DNA of 47,017 bases, from positions 1 to 47,017 of the forward strand of contig JACQWX010000064.1 in assembly GCA_016209035.1 (NCBI GenBank). Reading direction: 5' to 3'. Positions 31,887 through 40,462 of the stretch are shown one piece after another. How positions within the stretch are numbered: position 1 is the first letter of the stretch; each line of letters begins with the position of its first letter. This DNA comes from Elusimicrobiota bacterium (lineage in GTDB: Bacteria > Elusimicrobiota > Elusimicrobia > UBA1565 > UBA9628). Made by a program: the position numbers and the translations under genes. The notes below the pieces were generated by a model. That model saw only the letters and a list, made by a program, of their open reading frames with translations, was not told where the DNA came from and searched no databases.

Positions 31887-32474
31887 ATGAAGGCAGTCCT
31901 CCTATTCGTCCTGTCGTTCGCGTCGGTGGTCGCGCCTGGGCTTGCCGCCCCTGCGGCGAAGGCGCAGGCCGCGCCGTACGCCATCGAAGACGAGGGGGGC
32001 TTCTTCCCGACCGGCCAGCGGGTGGAGTTCCATGACCGCTACGGCTGGCAGAGCTACCGTGTCCGGTTCGAGTTCGGGCTGGAGAGCGGCGGCCGCTCCC
32101 TCACCAAGGATTCCCGGCTCAGCGTCAGGATCCTGAAGCGCGACGGGGACGTCTGGGAGCACTCCTGCCGCGCCAAGGGCCGCGACGCCCTTGCCGCCAA
32201 CGTCAACGGCATCCCGGGAGAGGCGGTCTCCGTGGTGGTCGAGTGCCGGATTCCGGAGCGCGAGTTCGCCAAGGCCGTGGACCTCGACCCCTTGGACGTC
32301 GGCATCCCGAACCTGGTGTTCCACGTGATCCTGCGGGATGGCGCCCTGCGCCTCGGGGCCCAGCGCGGGCTCTACATCACGCCGACGGTCGAGTCCGCGA
32401 CCTCCGAACTGAGCGCCTACGCCTCCGTCGAGCATTCTCCCTCCAACCCGTCGGTGATCTTCAGCAGCAATTAG
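31887..32474 (+). CDS. Secreted beta-rich protein of unknown function
   Basis: 195 residues from the ATG at 31887, chosen for its GGAGGG site and signal peptide MKAVLLFVLSFASVVAPGLA. An ATG at 31851 would add MEAPSSLTGGNP and sits at the leaderless distance from a -10 box, so two forms could be made. The mature part is beta-rich (VEFHDRYGWQSYRVRFEFGLE, RLSVRILKRDGDVWEHSC, VSVVVECRIPE) and ends SPSNPSVIFSSN. No family recognised. A REP-like palindrome follows five bases after the stop. Confidence 0.78.
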   Translation: MKAVLLFVLSFASVVAPGLAAPAAKAQAAPYAIEDEGGFFPTGQRVEFHDRYGWQSYRVRFEFGLESGGRSLTKDSRLSVRILKRDGDVWEHSCRAKGRDALAANVNGIPGEAVSVVVECRIPEREFAKAVDLDPLDVGIPNLVFHVILRDGALRLGAQRGLYITPTVESATSELSAYASVEHSPSNPSVIFSSN

Positions 32475-32479
32475 GGTTC

Positions 32480-32511
32480 TGGTGTCAGGCATTGCGCAAT
32501 GCCTGACACCA
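32480..32511. repeat. 32-bp perfect palindrome, REP-like
   Basis: TGGTGTCAGGCATTGC and its exact complement meet at the centre without a loop. Its outer TGGTGTCAGGC is the same as in the inverted repeat at 2907-2993. It follows a gene end by five bases and may also act as a transcription stop or mRNA stabiliser. No transposase is nearby. Confidence 0.9.
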
Positions 32512-32598
32512 TCATGGACCAATGGTCCCCCGCTGGGTAGGCCATTTTCCAAGGCCCTGTCGCCCCCTTCGACCCATAGAGAAATCCCGGCCGCTTCC

Positions 32599-32604
32599 TA
32601 TAAT
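32599..32604 (+). promoter_or_regulatory. -10 box of the Lon-like protease gene
   Basis: TATAAT. The in-frame ATG at 32607 is only two bases downstream and cannot be within the transcript; the leader of about 38 bases carries AGGGAG (32636-32641) before the ATG at 32649. Confidence 0.6.
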
Positions 32605-32648
32605 CTATGCGCTGGGGAAGCAACACGCCATGGATAGGGAGTTGGGTC

Positions 32649-35600
32649 ATGTCTAAGACAATGGCAAGCCGCGTCGCGGGACGAATCATCTCCACCGCTC
32701 TGGCGCTCGTTCTCGCCTTCAGCGGGCCGCTGTTCGCGGCAGGGACCGTGGCGGCCGTGCGCGTCGCCCCCATGCCCGTGACCGGCGCGGGCGCCCTTGC
32801 GGGCGCCCGTCTCTATCACGTCGAACTCCCCAACCTCTCGCTCCAAGGGGGGGCGCTCAACACCCCCTCCGTGACGCTCAAGCCCACGGTGGCGCCCGTG
32901 GTCTCTCCCGAGGTCGTCCTGCCGGCCCAAGTCCCCGGGCTCCAATCGCAGCCGGTGTTCGACGTGCTCAACAAGCTCGAGGCAGCTGGCGTCAACCTCC
33001 AGGGCGGCGGGACCCAGGCCGACGCGGCCAAGCTCATCGCGGCCGCGGAGACCCTCCCGGCCGGCAAGACCCGGGACGACCTGGTGCTGCTGGCCAAGGC
33101 CATCTCGGCCCCGAAGGGCGAGGTCGCGGCCGGGCTCGACAAGGCCTACGACAATTCCGCTGCTTCGGGCCAAGACGCGCCGGTCATGGCGCAGACGGGC
33201 GGCATCTGGAACACGCTCTCGAAAGTGCGGCTCCTGCCGCGGTCCCTGCGCAAGAGCTTCGCCGAGCGGGCCGAGAAGGGCCGCTTGAAGGCCCAGCCCC
33301 AGGATCCGGCCAAGTTCGAGGTCCCGGTGGACCAGCTCCGGTGGGTCCCCTCCGCGGACCTCCTGCCCGAGAGCACCAAGGACATCCCGGCCGGAGCGGC
33401 GCGGATCGTGGGACAGGACCGGGCCTTGAAGGCCCTCTCGTTCGGCCTGAGGATGCCGGGAGACCGCTACAACATCTTCGTCTCCGGGCTCGAGGGCTCG
33501 GGCCGCGAGACCGCGGTGAAGGACGCCCTCTCGAAGCTCGCGCCGACCATGCCGACGCCCAGGGACCTGGTCGCGGCGACGAACTTCGAGAACCCCGACG
33601 CTCCGGCGCTTCTGAGCCTGCCCGCGGGCGCGGCCCCCGGCTTCCAGGCCGCGGTGGCTGAGTTCATCCAGAAGTTCAAAATGATCGTGCCCCAACTCGC
33701 GCAGTCCGAGCAGCTCGGCCAGGCCAAGAAGATGATCGAGGCCAAGCTCAAGGCCGCGGCGGCCGAGCGCAAGAAGGCCCTGGACGATGAGATCGCGCAG
33801 GTCAAGCTCGGCAAGTTCGGGCTGTCCCTCTCCTTACAGGAAACCGAGCGCGGCTACTCCCTGATGGTCGCCCCGACCCTCGACGGCAAGGCCTTGACGC
33901 CCGACGAGGTCAAGGAGAAGATTGCCTCCGGCCGGATCACCCAGGCCGAGTGGGACGAGGTCCAGTCCAAGCTCGAGGAAACGGCGGGCCCGTTCGTCGA
34001 GAAGTTCCAGGCCATGATGAAGGAGAACAACGAGGACGCGGCCAAGGCCGAGGCCATGCTCGGCAAGCTCCTCGGGAAAGCCGCGGCCCAAGTCGCGGAC
34101 CAACTCGGCGAATCCGTGCGCGCGGCCGTCCTCGGCGGCTCCGTGGTCGACCAGAAGGCGCTCGCCGAGATCAAGGCCCGGATGGATGCCGAGCAGGCCG
34201 AGCTGCAGAAGGAGGTCGCTCAACTCAAGGTGGGACGGTTCGGCGTAATCCTTCAGGCCATGCCCACTCCCGACGGCAACCTCAAGATCGGGATCGGGCT
34301 CACCCTCAACGGCGAGCCCCTCACGGCTGAACTCGTCGAGTCCAAGGGCATCCCCATGGACGAGATCAAGGCGGCCCAGGCCGGGATCAAGGCCGTCGTC
34401 ACGCCCTACTTCGAGAAGCTCCAGGCCATCTTCCAGAAGTACTCCAAGGAGTTCGAGGCGGCCTCGGCGGCCAAACGGACGCCGGAGAGCAGCGAGGACG
34501 TCGGGGCTTCGTTCTATGTCGAGTCGCTCATCAACAACGCGGCCATGCACTACGAGGACTTCGCGCCGAAGCAGTCCGGCGGAGGCCTCATGGCCATGCT
34601 GGGCGGCGGCGCGCCTGCGGCTGCGGACCCGGCCGAGAACTACAAGGTCAGCGTCATCGCTTCGAACAAGTCCGGTTCGGGCGCTCCCGTCATCTTCGAG
34701 AAGGCGCCGTCTTACGAGAACCTCTTCGGCGGCGTGGAGACCCAGAGCATGGTGGTCCCCGGCGTGGGCGTGGTCAAGAGTAAGAGCCCCGGCGGGCCGA
34801 CCCTCAAGTCCGGTTCCTTCCAGAGGGCCAACGGCGGCTTCCTGGTCATGAGCGCGCTCGACGTTTTGCGCTCCCCCGGCGCTTGGGAAGGGCTCATGAG
34901 GGCCATCCGGGACGGCAAGGCGGCCATCGTGGAAGGCGGCCCCGCTGCCCGGATGATGGGCATGGCCGGCGAGGCCTACGCGATGCCCTCCAAGGTCAAG
35001 GTGGCGCTCATCGGGTCTCCCTTGATCCGGATGCTGCTCCGGGCCCACGACGAGGACTACGCCGGCAACTTCAACACAACGGTTGAGTTCCGGTCCGTCA
35101 TGGACATCACCGGCGAGACCATCTCAGGGGTCCTCTCCTTCATCAAGAGGCTGGTCGTCGACGGCGCCGGCCAGGCGCTCGACATGACCAAGGACGCCAT
35201 CAGCGCGGTCCTGGAGTACGCGGCCAGGCTGGCGGATTCCAACGAGAAGATCACGGCGCAGTTCAGCGAGGTCCTCGGCTTGATGCGCGAGGCGTCATTC
35301 TGGGCGAAGGAGTCGGGCCGCGAGAAGGTCACCCGCGACGACGTCCGGGCCGCGCTCAAGGCCAGGGACGACCGCGATGGCGGGGTCAAGGAGAGGATCC
35401 ACGAGGTCTTCAAGAAGGGCGTGTTCCGGGTGGACGTCCAGGGCTCGGCCGTCGGGCAGATCAACGGCCTGGCGGTCATGGGCGACTTCGGCGTGCCCGC
35501 GAGGATCACGGTGGTGAGCTCTCCCGGCCGCGCCGGCGTGGTCTCCGTGGACCGGGATTCCGGGCAGACGGGCCCGAGCTTCAACAAGTCCCTCGGCATC

Positions 35601-36110
35601 ATCCAGGGCTTCTTGGAGCACGTCTTCGGGCGCAAGCGCCCGGTCTCGGCGCACCTGCGGGTCTCCTTCGAGCAGAACTACGGCGGCATCGACGGAGATT
35701 CCGCGACCTCGACCGAGATATACGCCATCCTCTCGAGCCTCTCGGGGGTACCGATCCAGCAGAGGTTCGCGGTGACCGGGTCGGCCGACCAGTTCGGCAA
35801 CGTCCAGCCCATCGGAGGGGCCAACGAGAAGATCGAGGGCTTCTTCAGCGTGGCGAGCGGCATGGTCAACAAAGCATACCAGTCCGGCATGAACGGGGTG
35901 CTCATCCCGGCCACGAACGTCAAGGACCTCCAGCTCGACGAAGGTGTCGTGAAGGCCGTGGCCGAGGGCCGCTTCAAGATCTACGCGGTCAAGCACGTCG
36001 GCGAGGGCATCGAGATCCTGACCGGCGAGGCCTACTCCGAGATCCTCAGGAAGGCGGAGGCCAAGCTCGACGAGTTCTCAGGCGCGGCGGCGCGCTCGGC
36101 GGCGCGATAG
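32649..36110 (+). CDS. Large Lon-related protease (AAA_32/Lon_C) with signal peptide and duplicated arm
   Basis: 1153 residues against about 800 for the family. The N-terminus has a hydrophobic Sec-like signal (GRIISTALALVLAFSGPLFAAG) and about 200 extra residues. The Lon-related core starts at VPVDQLRWVPSADLL, with a P-loop-like GLEGSGRET (280-288; Arg in place of Lys, as in relatives). An arm with motif EIAQxKxGxFGxxL occurs twice (about 379-460 and 517-600). Then come the domains YKVSVIASNKSGSGAPVIFEKAPSYENL and QRANGGFLVMSALDVL, and the protease: GIDGDSATS (Ser1018) and NEKIEGFF (Lys1061), 43 residues apart as in Lon. Catalysis should be intact; location is the puzzle. A creatininase-family gene follows by six bases. 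Confidence 0.9.
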   Translation: MSKTMASRVAGRIISTALALVLAFSGPLFAAGTVAAVRVAPMPVTGAGALAGARLYHVELPNLSLQGGALNTPSVTLKPTVAPVVSPEVVLPAQVPGLQSQPVFDVLNKLEAAGVNLQGGGTQADAAKLIAAAETLPAGKTRDDLVLLAKAISAPKGEVAAGLDKAYDNSAASGQDAPVMAQTGGIWNTLSKVRLLPRSLRKSFAERAEKGRLKAQPQDPAKFEVPVDQLRWVPSADLLPESTKDIPAGAARIVGQDRALKALSFGLRMPGDRYNIFVSGLEGSGRETAVKDALSKLAPTMPTPRDLVAATNFENPDAPALLSLPAGAAPGFQAAVAEFIQKFKMIVPQLAQSEQLGQAKKMIEAKLKAAAAERKKALDDEIAQVKLGKFGLSLSLQETERGYSLMVAPTLDGKALTPDEVKEKIASGRITQAEWDEVQSKLEETAGPFVEKFQAMMKENNEDAAKAEAMLGKLLGKAAAQVADQLGESVRAAVLGGSVVDQKALAEIKARMDAEQAELQKEVAQLKVGRFGVILQAMPTPDGNLKIGIGLTLNGEPLTAELVESKGIPMDEIKAAQAGIKAVVTPYFEKLQAIFQKYSKEFEAASAAKRTPESSEDVGASFYVESLINNAAMHYEDFAPKQSGGGLMAMLGGGAPAAADPAENYKVSVIASNKSGSGAPVIFEKAPSYENLFGGVETQSMVVPGVGVVKSKSPGGPTLKSGSFQRANGGFLVMSALDVLRSPGAWEGLMRAIRDGKAAIVEGGPAARMMGMAGEAYAMPSKVKVALIGSPLIRMLLRAHDEDYAGNFNTTVEFRSVMDITGETISGVLSFIKRLVVDGAGQALDMTKDAISAVLEYAARLADSNEKITAQFSEVLGLMREASFWAKESGREKVTRDDVRAALKARDDRDGGVKERIHEVFKKGVFRVDVQGSAVGQINGLAVMGDFGVPARITVVSSPGRAGVVSVDRDSGQTGPSFNKSLGIIQGFLEHVFGRKRPVSAHLRVSFEQNYGGIDGDSATSTEIYAILSSLSGVPIQQRFAVTGSADQFGNVQPIGGANEKIEGFFSVASGMVNKAYQSGMNGVLIPATNVKDLQLDEGVVKAVAEGRFKIYAVKHVGEGIEILTGEAYSEILRKAEAKLDEFSGAAARSAAR

Positions 36111-36115
36111 GGGAG

Positions 36116-36892
36116 ATGAAAAAAGCGGTCGCAGCACTAGTCCCGTTTCTCATGATGGCCGCCGGGTGGGCCCACGCCGAGGGCCGCCAGCGGAAGGTCC
36201 GCTACGAGGAGATGCTGCCGCATGAGCTCTCGGCGGCGATCAAGGAGCGGCCGGTCGCCTATGTCCCCTACGGCTCCCTGGAATGGCACGGGAAGCACCT
36301 GCCCTACGGGGTAGACGCGTTCAAGGCGCACGCGCTGTGCGTCAGGGCGGCGGAGAAGTTCGGCGGCGTGGTGCTGCCGGCGACCTACTGGAACCCGCCC
36401 GGGCCCGCGATGTACGGCTCCTACCAGGGGGCCCCGGCCGCGGCGATGGAGCAGGTCTTCATCAGCGTGTTCCGATCCCTGGCGTCCCTGGGGTTCAAGG
36501 TCATCGTGGGCGTGGCCGGACACGACGTGCCTGAAGAGCTCGCCCCCTTGCAGAAAGCGGCGCAAGCGGTGACCGTGGAGGGCTCGACCTACGGGGCCGC
36601 GACCTACGAGTTCATGCCCGGCGATCCCTGGTCCGACCACGCGGCCGCCTACGAGACCTCCCTGATGATGGTCTTCAAGCCGGACCTCGTGTCCATGAGC
36701 AGGATCAAGGACGAGGACCTCTCGACCCAGGAAGGCCAGGCGAAGGCGGGCATCCACGGCCGCGATCCCCGCAGGCACGCCAGCCGGGAGGCCGGGGAGA
36801 GGGAGGCCGCGAGGCTCGCGGAAGGCCTCGGGAAGCTGGCGGAGGAGCGTCTGCGCAAGCTCGAAGCGCCCAGGCCGGCTCAGTACCGGTAG
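36116..36892 (+). CDS. Secreted creatininase-family amidohydrolase
   Basis: 258 residues. Signal peptide [44 protein letters not shown] gives the Glu, His and Asp metal ligands of the creatininase family; [13 protein letters not shown] is the counterpart of DxHAGxxETS. The usual NGHGGN block is altered to VAGHDVPEE, so activity on the classical substrates is doubtful. Relatives include creatinine amidohydrolase and MftE, which clips peptides in mycofactocin synthesis. A GGGGAG lies directly before the ATG; translation is probably coupled to the protease gene. Its 3' end overlaps that of convergent ahcY by 13 bases. Confidence 0.88.
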   Translation: MKKAVAALVPFLMMAAGWAHAEGRQRKVRYEEMLPHELSAAIKERPVAYVPYGSLEWHGKHLPYGVDAFKAHALCVRAAEKFGGVVLPATYWNPPGPAMYGSYQGAPAAAMEQVFISVFRSLASLGFKVIVGVAGHDVPEELAPLQKAAQAVTVEGSTYGAATYEFMPGDPWSDHAAAYETSLMMVFKPDLVSMSRIKDEDLSTQEGQAKAGIHGRDPRRHASREAGEREAARLAEGLGKLAEERLRKLEAPRPAQYR

Positions 36893-38214
36893 TTGTCCAT
36901 CTTGTACGGCCCCTCCACCGGGATGCCGAGGTAGTCGGCCTGGTCCTTGGTCAGCGTCGTGAGCCTGGCCCCGAGCTTGGGGAGGTGGAATCTAGCGACC
37001 CGCTCGTCCAGGAGCTTCGGCAGGGTGTAGACCTTGTTCGTGTATTTCTTGGTGTCGCGGTTGGTCCACAGCTCGATCTGAGCGAGGGTCTGGTTGGTGA
37101 AGGAGATGCTCATCACGAAGCTGGGATGCCCCGTGGCGCAGCCGAGGTTCACGAGCCGGCCCTCGGCCAGGAGGGTCACGGTCTTGCCGTTGGGCCAGGT
37201 GAACTGGTCCACGAGGGGCTTCACCGTGGTCCGCTTGATCTTCCTGTCGTTCATGATGGAGGCGACGTCGATTTCCAGGTCGAAGTGACCGATGTTGCAC
37301 AGGATGGCGGTGTCCTTCATGGCGTCCATGTGCTTGCGGGTGACGACGTCCTTGCATCCGGTGGCCGTGACGAAGATGTCGCCTAGCGGGGCGGCCTCCT
37401 CCATGGTGACCACCTGGTAGCCTTCCATCGTAGCCTGGAGCGCGATGATGGGGTCGATCTCGGTGATGAGGACCCGGGCGCCCTGTCCAGCCAGGGACTG
37501 GGCGCAGCCTTTGCCCACGTCGCCGTAGCCGGCTACCACGGCGATCTTGCCCGCGACCATCACGCCGGTCGCGCGCTTGATGCCGTCGAGCAGGGACTCG
37601 CGGCAGCCGTAGAGGTTGTCGAACTTGGACTTGGTGGTTGAGTCGTTGACGTTGATGGCCGGCACGCCCAAGGCGCCCTTCTGCTGGCGCTGGTAGAGCC
37701 GGTGCACGCCGGTGGTGGTCTCCTCGCTCAAGCCCACGATGCCCTTGACGAGCTCGGGGTGCTTGTCAAGGACGACGTTCGTCAGGTCGCCGCCGTCGTC
37801 CAGAATGAGGTTCAGGGTCTTGCCGTCCGGCCAGCGCAGGGTGGACTCGATGCACCAGTCGTACTCCGACAAGGTCTCGCCCTTCCAGGCGAAGACGGGG
37901 ACGCCGGAGGCCGCGATGGCGGCCGCGGCCTCGTCCTGGGTCGAGTAGATGTTGCAGGAGGACCACCGCACCGAGGCGCCCAGCTCGGTCAGAGTCTCGA
38001 TGAGGACCGCGGTGTCGGTCGTCATGTGGAGGCACCCGGCGATGCGCGCGCCCGCCAGGGGCTTCTTGTCCTTGAACTCCTTGCGCAGGGCCATCAATCC
38101 CGGCATCTCCTTCTCCGCGATCTCGATCTCCTTGCGGCCCCATTTCGCGAGGCCCAGATCCGCTACCTTGTAGTCCTTCTTCGTGGTGGTCTTCTCCATG
38201 GTCGTCGTGGTCAT
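36880..38214 (-). CDS. ahcY: Adenosylhomocysteinase
   Basis: 444 residues. Hydrolyses S-adenosylhomocysteine to adenosine and homocysteine in the cytoplasm, relieving product inhibition of methyltransferases. Clear family blocks: [54 protein letters not shown], the NAD-binding [24 protein letters not shown] and the C-terminal [26 protein letters not shown] followed by MDNYRY. Start ATG 38214 has GGAGG (38225-38221) six bases upstream; the ATG at 38232 lacks one. Matches the SAM-using enzymes elsewhere in the window only in a general way. Confidence 0.98.
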   Translation of the reverse strand: MTTTTMEKTTTKKDYKVADLGLAKWGRKEIEIAEKEMPGLMALRKEFKDKKPLAGARIAGCLHMTTDTAVLIETLTELGASVRWSSCNIYSTQDEAAAAIAASGVPVFAWKGETLSEYDWCIESTLRWPDGKTLNLILDDGGDLTNVVLDKHPELVKGIVGLSEETTTGVHRLYQRQQKGALGVPAINVNDSTTKSKFDNLYGCRESLLDGIKRATGVMVAGKIAVVAGYGDVGKGCAQSLAGQGARVLITEIDPIIALQATMEGYQVVTMEEAAPLGDIFVTATGCKDVVTRKHMDAMKDTAILCNIGHFDLEIDVASIMNDRKIKRTTVKPLVDQFTWPNGKTVTLLAEGRLVNLGCATGHPSFVMSISFTNQTLAQIELWTNRDTKKYTNKVYTLPKLLDERVARFHLPKLGARLTTLTKDQADYLGIPVEGPYKMDNYRY

Positions 38215-38234
38215 CCTTTTCCTCCGGTGCAAGG

Positions 38235-38240
38235 ATTATA
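38235..38240 (-). promoter_or_regulatory. -10 box of ahcY
   Basis: TATAAT on the minus strand, about 10 bases upstream of the GGAGG site. A weak -35 TTCCGG (38264-38259) is 18 bases away. Confidence 0.5.
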
Positions 38241-38300
38241 CCTAATGTTGCGCGCCCGCCGGAAGGGAAGACGGCATGCTGATTGGGAAACCTGAGGGCC

Positions 38301-38329
38301 TTGACAATGGGTAGTTATTGCATAATAAT
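38301..38329 (+). promoter_or_regulatory. AT-rich promoter of the accessory operon with overlapping palindrome
   Basis: Consensus -35 TTGACA (38301-38306) and an A/T-only -10 region (AATAAT at 38324-38329 with 17 spacing). TTATT-GCAT-AATAA (38315-38328) is an inverted repeat covering the -10 and would suit an autorepressor. TAGTTATT (38312) and TAGTTACT (38331) form a direct repeat around it. The low GC stands out from all neighbouring DNA. Confidence 0.6.
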
Positions 38330-38349
38330 ATAGTTACTGTGCGGCAAAG

Positions 38350-39762
38350 ATGTATATTATTGCCGCTTACAAAAAGACAATGACCAAGAATGAGATCATG
38401 GCAGTGCTCCAGGACTGGAATCTGTGGCAGAAACCGCCGGGAGCGGGAATCAGCCGGCCGGTCTACGTGGCGAAGCTCCGGGAGTTCCTGAAGGCGAACC
38501 AGATCGTGACGGTAACGGGTCCCAGGCGGGCCGGCAAGTCTTATGTCATGCGCCAAGCGGCGCGCAGCCTGGTCGCGGAGGGTACGCCCCCCGAGGACAT
38601 CCTGCTGGTGAATCTGGAAGACCCCCGGCTCATCGATCTGGACGTGAAGACCCTGGACCGGATCTTCGAGACTTATCGGGAGTTCCTGGCGCCCAAGGGA
38701 GTCCCTTTCGTCTTCCTGGACGAGGTGCAGGAGGTCGCCGGCTGGGAAAGATGGGTGGGGGCGATGCACGAGCTGGGCAAGGCCAGGCTCGTCGTCTCCG
38801 GCTCCAACGCCCGGCTCCTGAGCCGCGAGTTGGGCACCCTGCTGACGGGCAGGCATCTGGACCTGAGGGTTTCCACGCTCTCCTTCGCGGAATTCCTCGC
38901 CTTCAACGAGGCGGCTCCCGCGGACCGGTTGGACGTCTCGGCGAGGGCGGTCGAGCTGAAGGGCTTCTTGAGGAGGTATCTTGAGGAGGGGGCGTTCCCC
39001 CAAGTAGCGCTCGCCGCGCCCAAGAGGGAGATCCTCCTCGGTTACCTCGAGGACATCGTGCAGAAGGACGTCATACGGCGTTTTCGGATACGCAAGGCCG
39101 AGGGGCTCAAGGCGCTGGTCAAGCACTACCTCAGCAACCCCGCGGCGCATGTCACGTTCGCGGCGCTGGGAAAGTCCTTCGGAGTCTCGCCCGACAGCAT
39201 CGAGCGGTTCTCCGGGCACTTGGAGCAGGTCTACGCAGTCTCTCTCTTGAAGCGGTTCTCGTACAAGGTGAGGGAGCAGGAGAAAAACCCTCGGAAGGCC
39301 TACTGCGTGGACACGGGGCTGTGCAACGCCGCGGGATTCAGGTTCAGCGGGAATCTGGGCAGGCTCGCCGAGAACGCCGTCTTCCTGGAATTGCTTCGAA
39401 GGCGTCTCGCCGATCCCTGCTTCGAGGCGTTCTACTGGAAGGACGAACGCGGCCGCGAGGTGGATTTCGTCGTCAAGGAGGGCCTCAAGGTCTCCTCCCT
39501 GGTGCAGGTCTGCTGGGACGCGGAGGAGGCAGGGACCCGGCAAAGGGAGCTCCGGGGCCTGGTCAAGGCGATGGTGGAGTTCGAAATGAAGGAGGCGCTC
39601 CTCATCACCGAGGACGAGGAGGCCGAGGAACGGGTCGAAGCAGGCGTCGTCCGTCTCGTGCCTCTGTGGAAGTGGCTTCTGAGCCTGGCGCAGCCGGGAC
39701 ATTCCGCGGGCCATTTGTTAGAATCGGAGGGCAGGCGCAACTCGGGCGGGTCCGTCACATGA
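38350..39762 (+). CDS. AAA_14/DUF4143 ATPase
   Basis: 470 residues. Walker A TVTGPRRAGKSYVMRQ, Walker B PFVFLDEVQEV, then SGSNARLLSRELGTLLTGRH, standard for the AAA_14 domain. The C-terminal DUF4143 part contains KDVIRRFRIRKAEGLKALVKHYL and a nuclease-like DERGREVDFVV. Such ATPases are abundant in prokaryotes, often on mobile or defence-associated DNA; their role is not settled. ATG 38350 lies about 14 bases from the predicted transcript start, and ATG 38380 (MTKNEIMAVLQDW) is an equally good start; neither has a Shine-Dalgarno site. The stop overlaps the next start (ATGA, 39759-39762). Confidence 0.93.
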   Translation: MYIIAAYKKTMTKNEIMAVLQDWNLWQKPPGAGISRPVYVAKLREFLKANQIVTVTGPRRAGKSYVMRQAARSLVAEGTPPEDILLVNLEDPRLIDLDVKTLDRIFETYREFLAPKGVPFVFLDEVQEVAGWERWVGAMHELGKARLVVSGSNARLLSRELGTLLTGRHLDLRVSTLSFAEFLAFNEAAPADRLDVSARAVELKGFLRRYLEEGAFPQVALAAPKREILLGYLEDIVQKDVIRRFRIRKAEGLKALVKHYLSNPAAHVTFAALGKSFGVSPDSIERFSGHLEQVYAVSLLKRFSYKVREQEKNPRKAYCVDTGLCNAAGFRFSGNLGRLAENAVFLELLRRRLADPCFEAFYWKDERGREVDFVVKEGLKVSSLVQVCWDAEEAGTRQRELRGLVKAMVEFEMKEALLITEDEEAEERVEAGVVRLVPLWKWLLSLAQPGHSAGHLLESEGRRNSGGSVT

Positions 39763-40265
39763 AACGAGCCATTCAGGTCCTCAACGAGATGGTCGGGGTC
39801 GGGGTCATCGGGGAGTACGCAATCGCGGGAGCGGTCGCCGGCATCATTTACGCCGAGCCGGTGTCGACCAAGGACCTGGACGTCCTTGTGACGCTGCCCG
39901 AGACGCCGGGAGGGCTTGCCTCGCTGGCGCCCATCCACGAGTACCTGAGGAAGAAGGGGTGCTCGATGTGCGGCCAGCACTTCGTCCTCGGTGGAGTGCC
40001 GGTGGACTTTCTCGATGCGCATGATCCGATAGCCAAGGACGCGCTGAAGCAGGCTGTCGAGGTCGAGGCATGGGGAGAGCGCGCCAAGGTCGTGCGCGCC
40101 GAGCATCTGGTGATCATGGCCCTCGCCGTGGGCCGGCACAAGGACTACGCCAGGATTGAGGCGCTCCTGGAGATGGCGAAGATCGACAGGGGCCTTCTTT
40201 CGCGCCTGCTGAAGCGCCACGGCCTCGTCAGAAAATGGGATGCCTTCCGCAGGGGGGCGGCGTGA
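39759..40265 (+). CDS. Nucleotidyltransferase-fold protein (AbiEii/MNT-like)
   Basis: 168 residues. YAIAGAVAGIIYAEPVSTKDLDVLVTL matches the minimal nucleotidyltransferase core: a small-residue helix start followed about 15 residues on by DxD. VPVDFLDAHD could add the third acidic residue. The rest is helical (AEHLVIMALAVGRHKDYARIEALLE), as in AbiEii-type toxins and MNT antitoxins. It overlaps both neighbours by one to four bases, so the three proteins are made together. Part of a toxin-antitoxin or defence module is my inference, not something the sequence proves. Confidence 0.82.
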   Translation: MKRAIQVLNEMVGVGVIGEYAIAGAVAGIIYAEPVSTKDLDVLVTLPETPGGLASLAPIHEYLRKKGCSMCGQHFVLGGVPVDFLDAHDPIAKDALKQAVEVEAWGERAKVVRAEHLVIMALAVGRHKDYARIEALLEMAKIDRGLLSRLLKRHGLVRKWDAFRRGAA

Positions 40266-40459
40266 TGCGGGGATCCGGCGCGCTGAAAGCGTTCCTGCGA
40301 CGCAAGAAGCGCCTGCGGCGCAAGCTCGCGAGGCTGCCCATCGAGGACAAGATTGCCTGCCTGGTCGAGCTTCAGGAGATGATTCACGCCGTTCGGAAGG
40401 ACTACCCGGTCTGGGACATACGCGAGGACATGGCGGGCCGGGGGTTGTCCGCTTATTGA
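40265..40459 (+). CDS. Small basic protein, partner of the nucleotidyltransferase
   Basis: 64 residues; the ATG overlaps the stop before it (TGATG, 40263-40267). The N-terminus is strongly basic (FLRRKKRLRRKLARL), followed by LPIEDKIACLVELQEMIHAV, a pattern I have seen in short proteins next to AbiEii-like nucleotidyltransferases. Could be an antitoxin or nucleic-acid-binding partner. The next gene begins three bases after the stop. Confidence 0.72.
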   Translation: MRGSGALKAFLRRKKRLRRKLARLPIEDKIACLVELQEMIHAVRKDYPVWDIREDMAGRGLSAY

Positions 40460-40462
40460 ACC

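Noticed and set aside
32607..32648. Upstream ATG of the Lon-like gene
   Set aside because: It lies two bases after the -10 box and would not be transcribed; the ATG at 32649 has an AGGGAG site.
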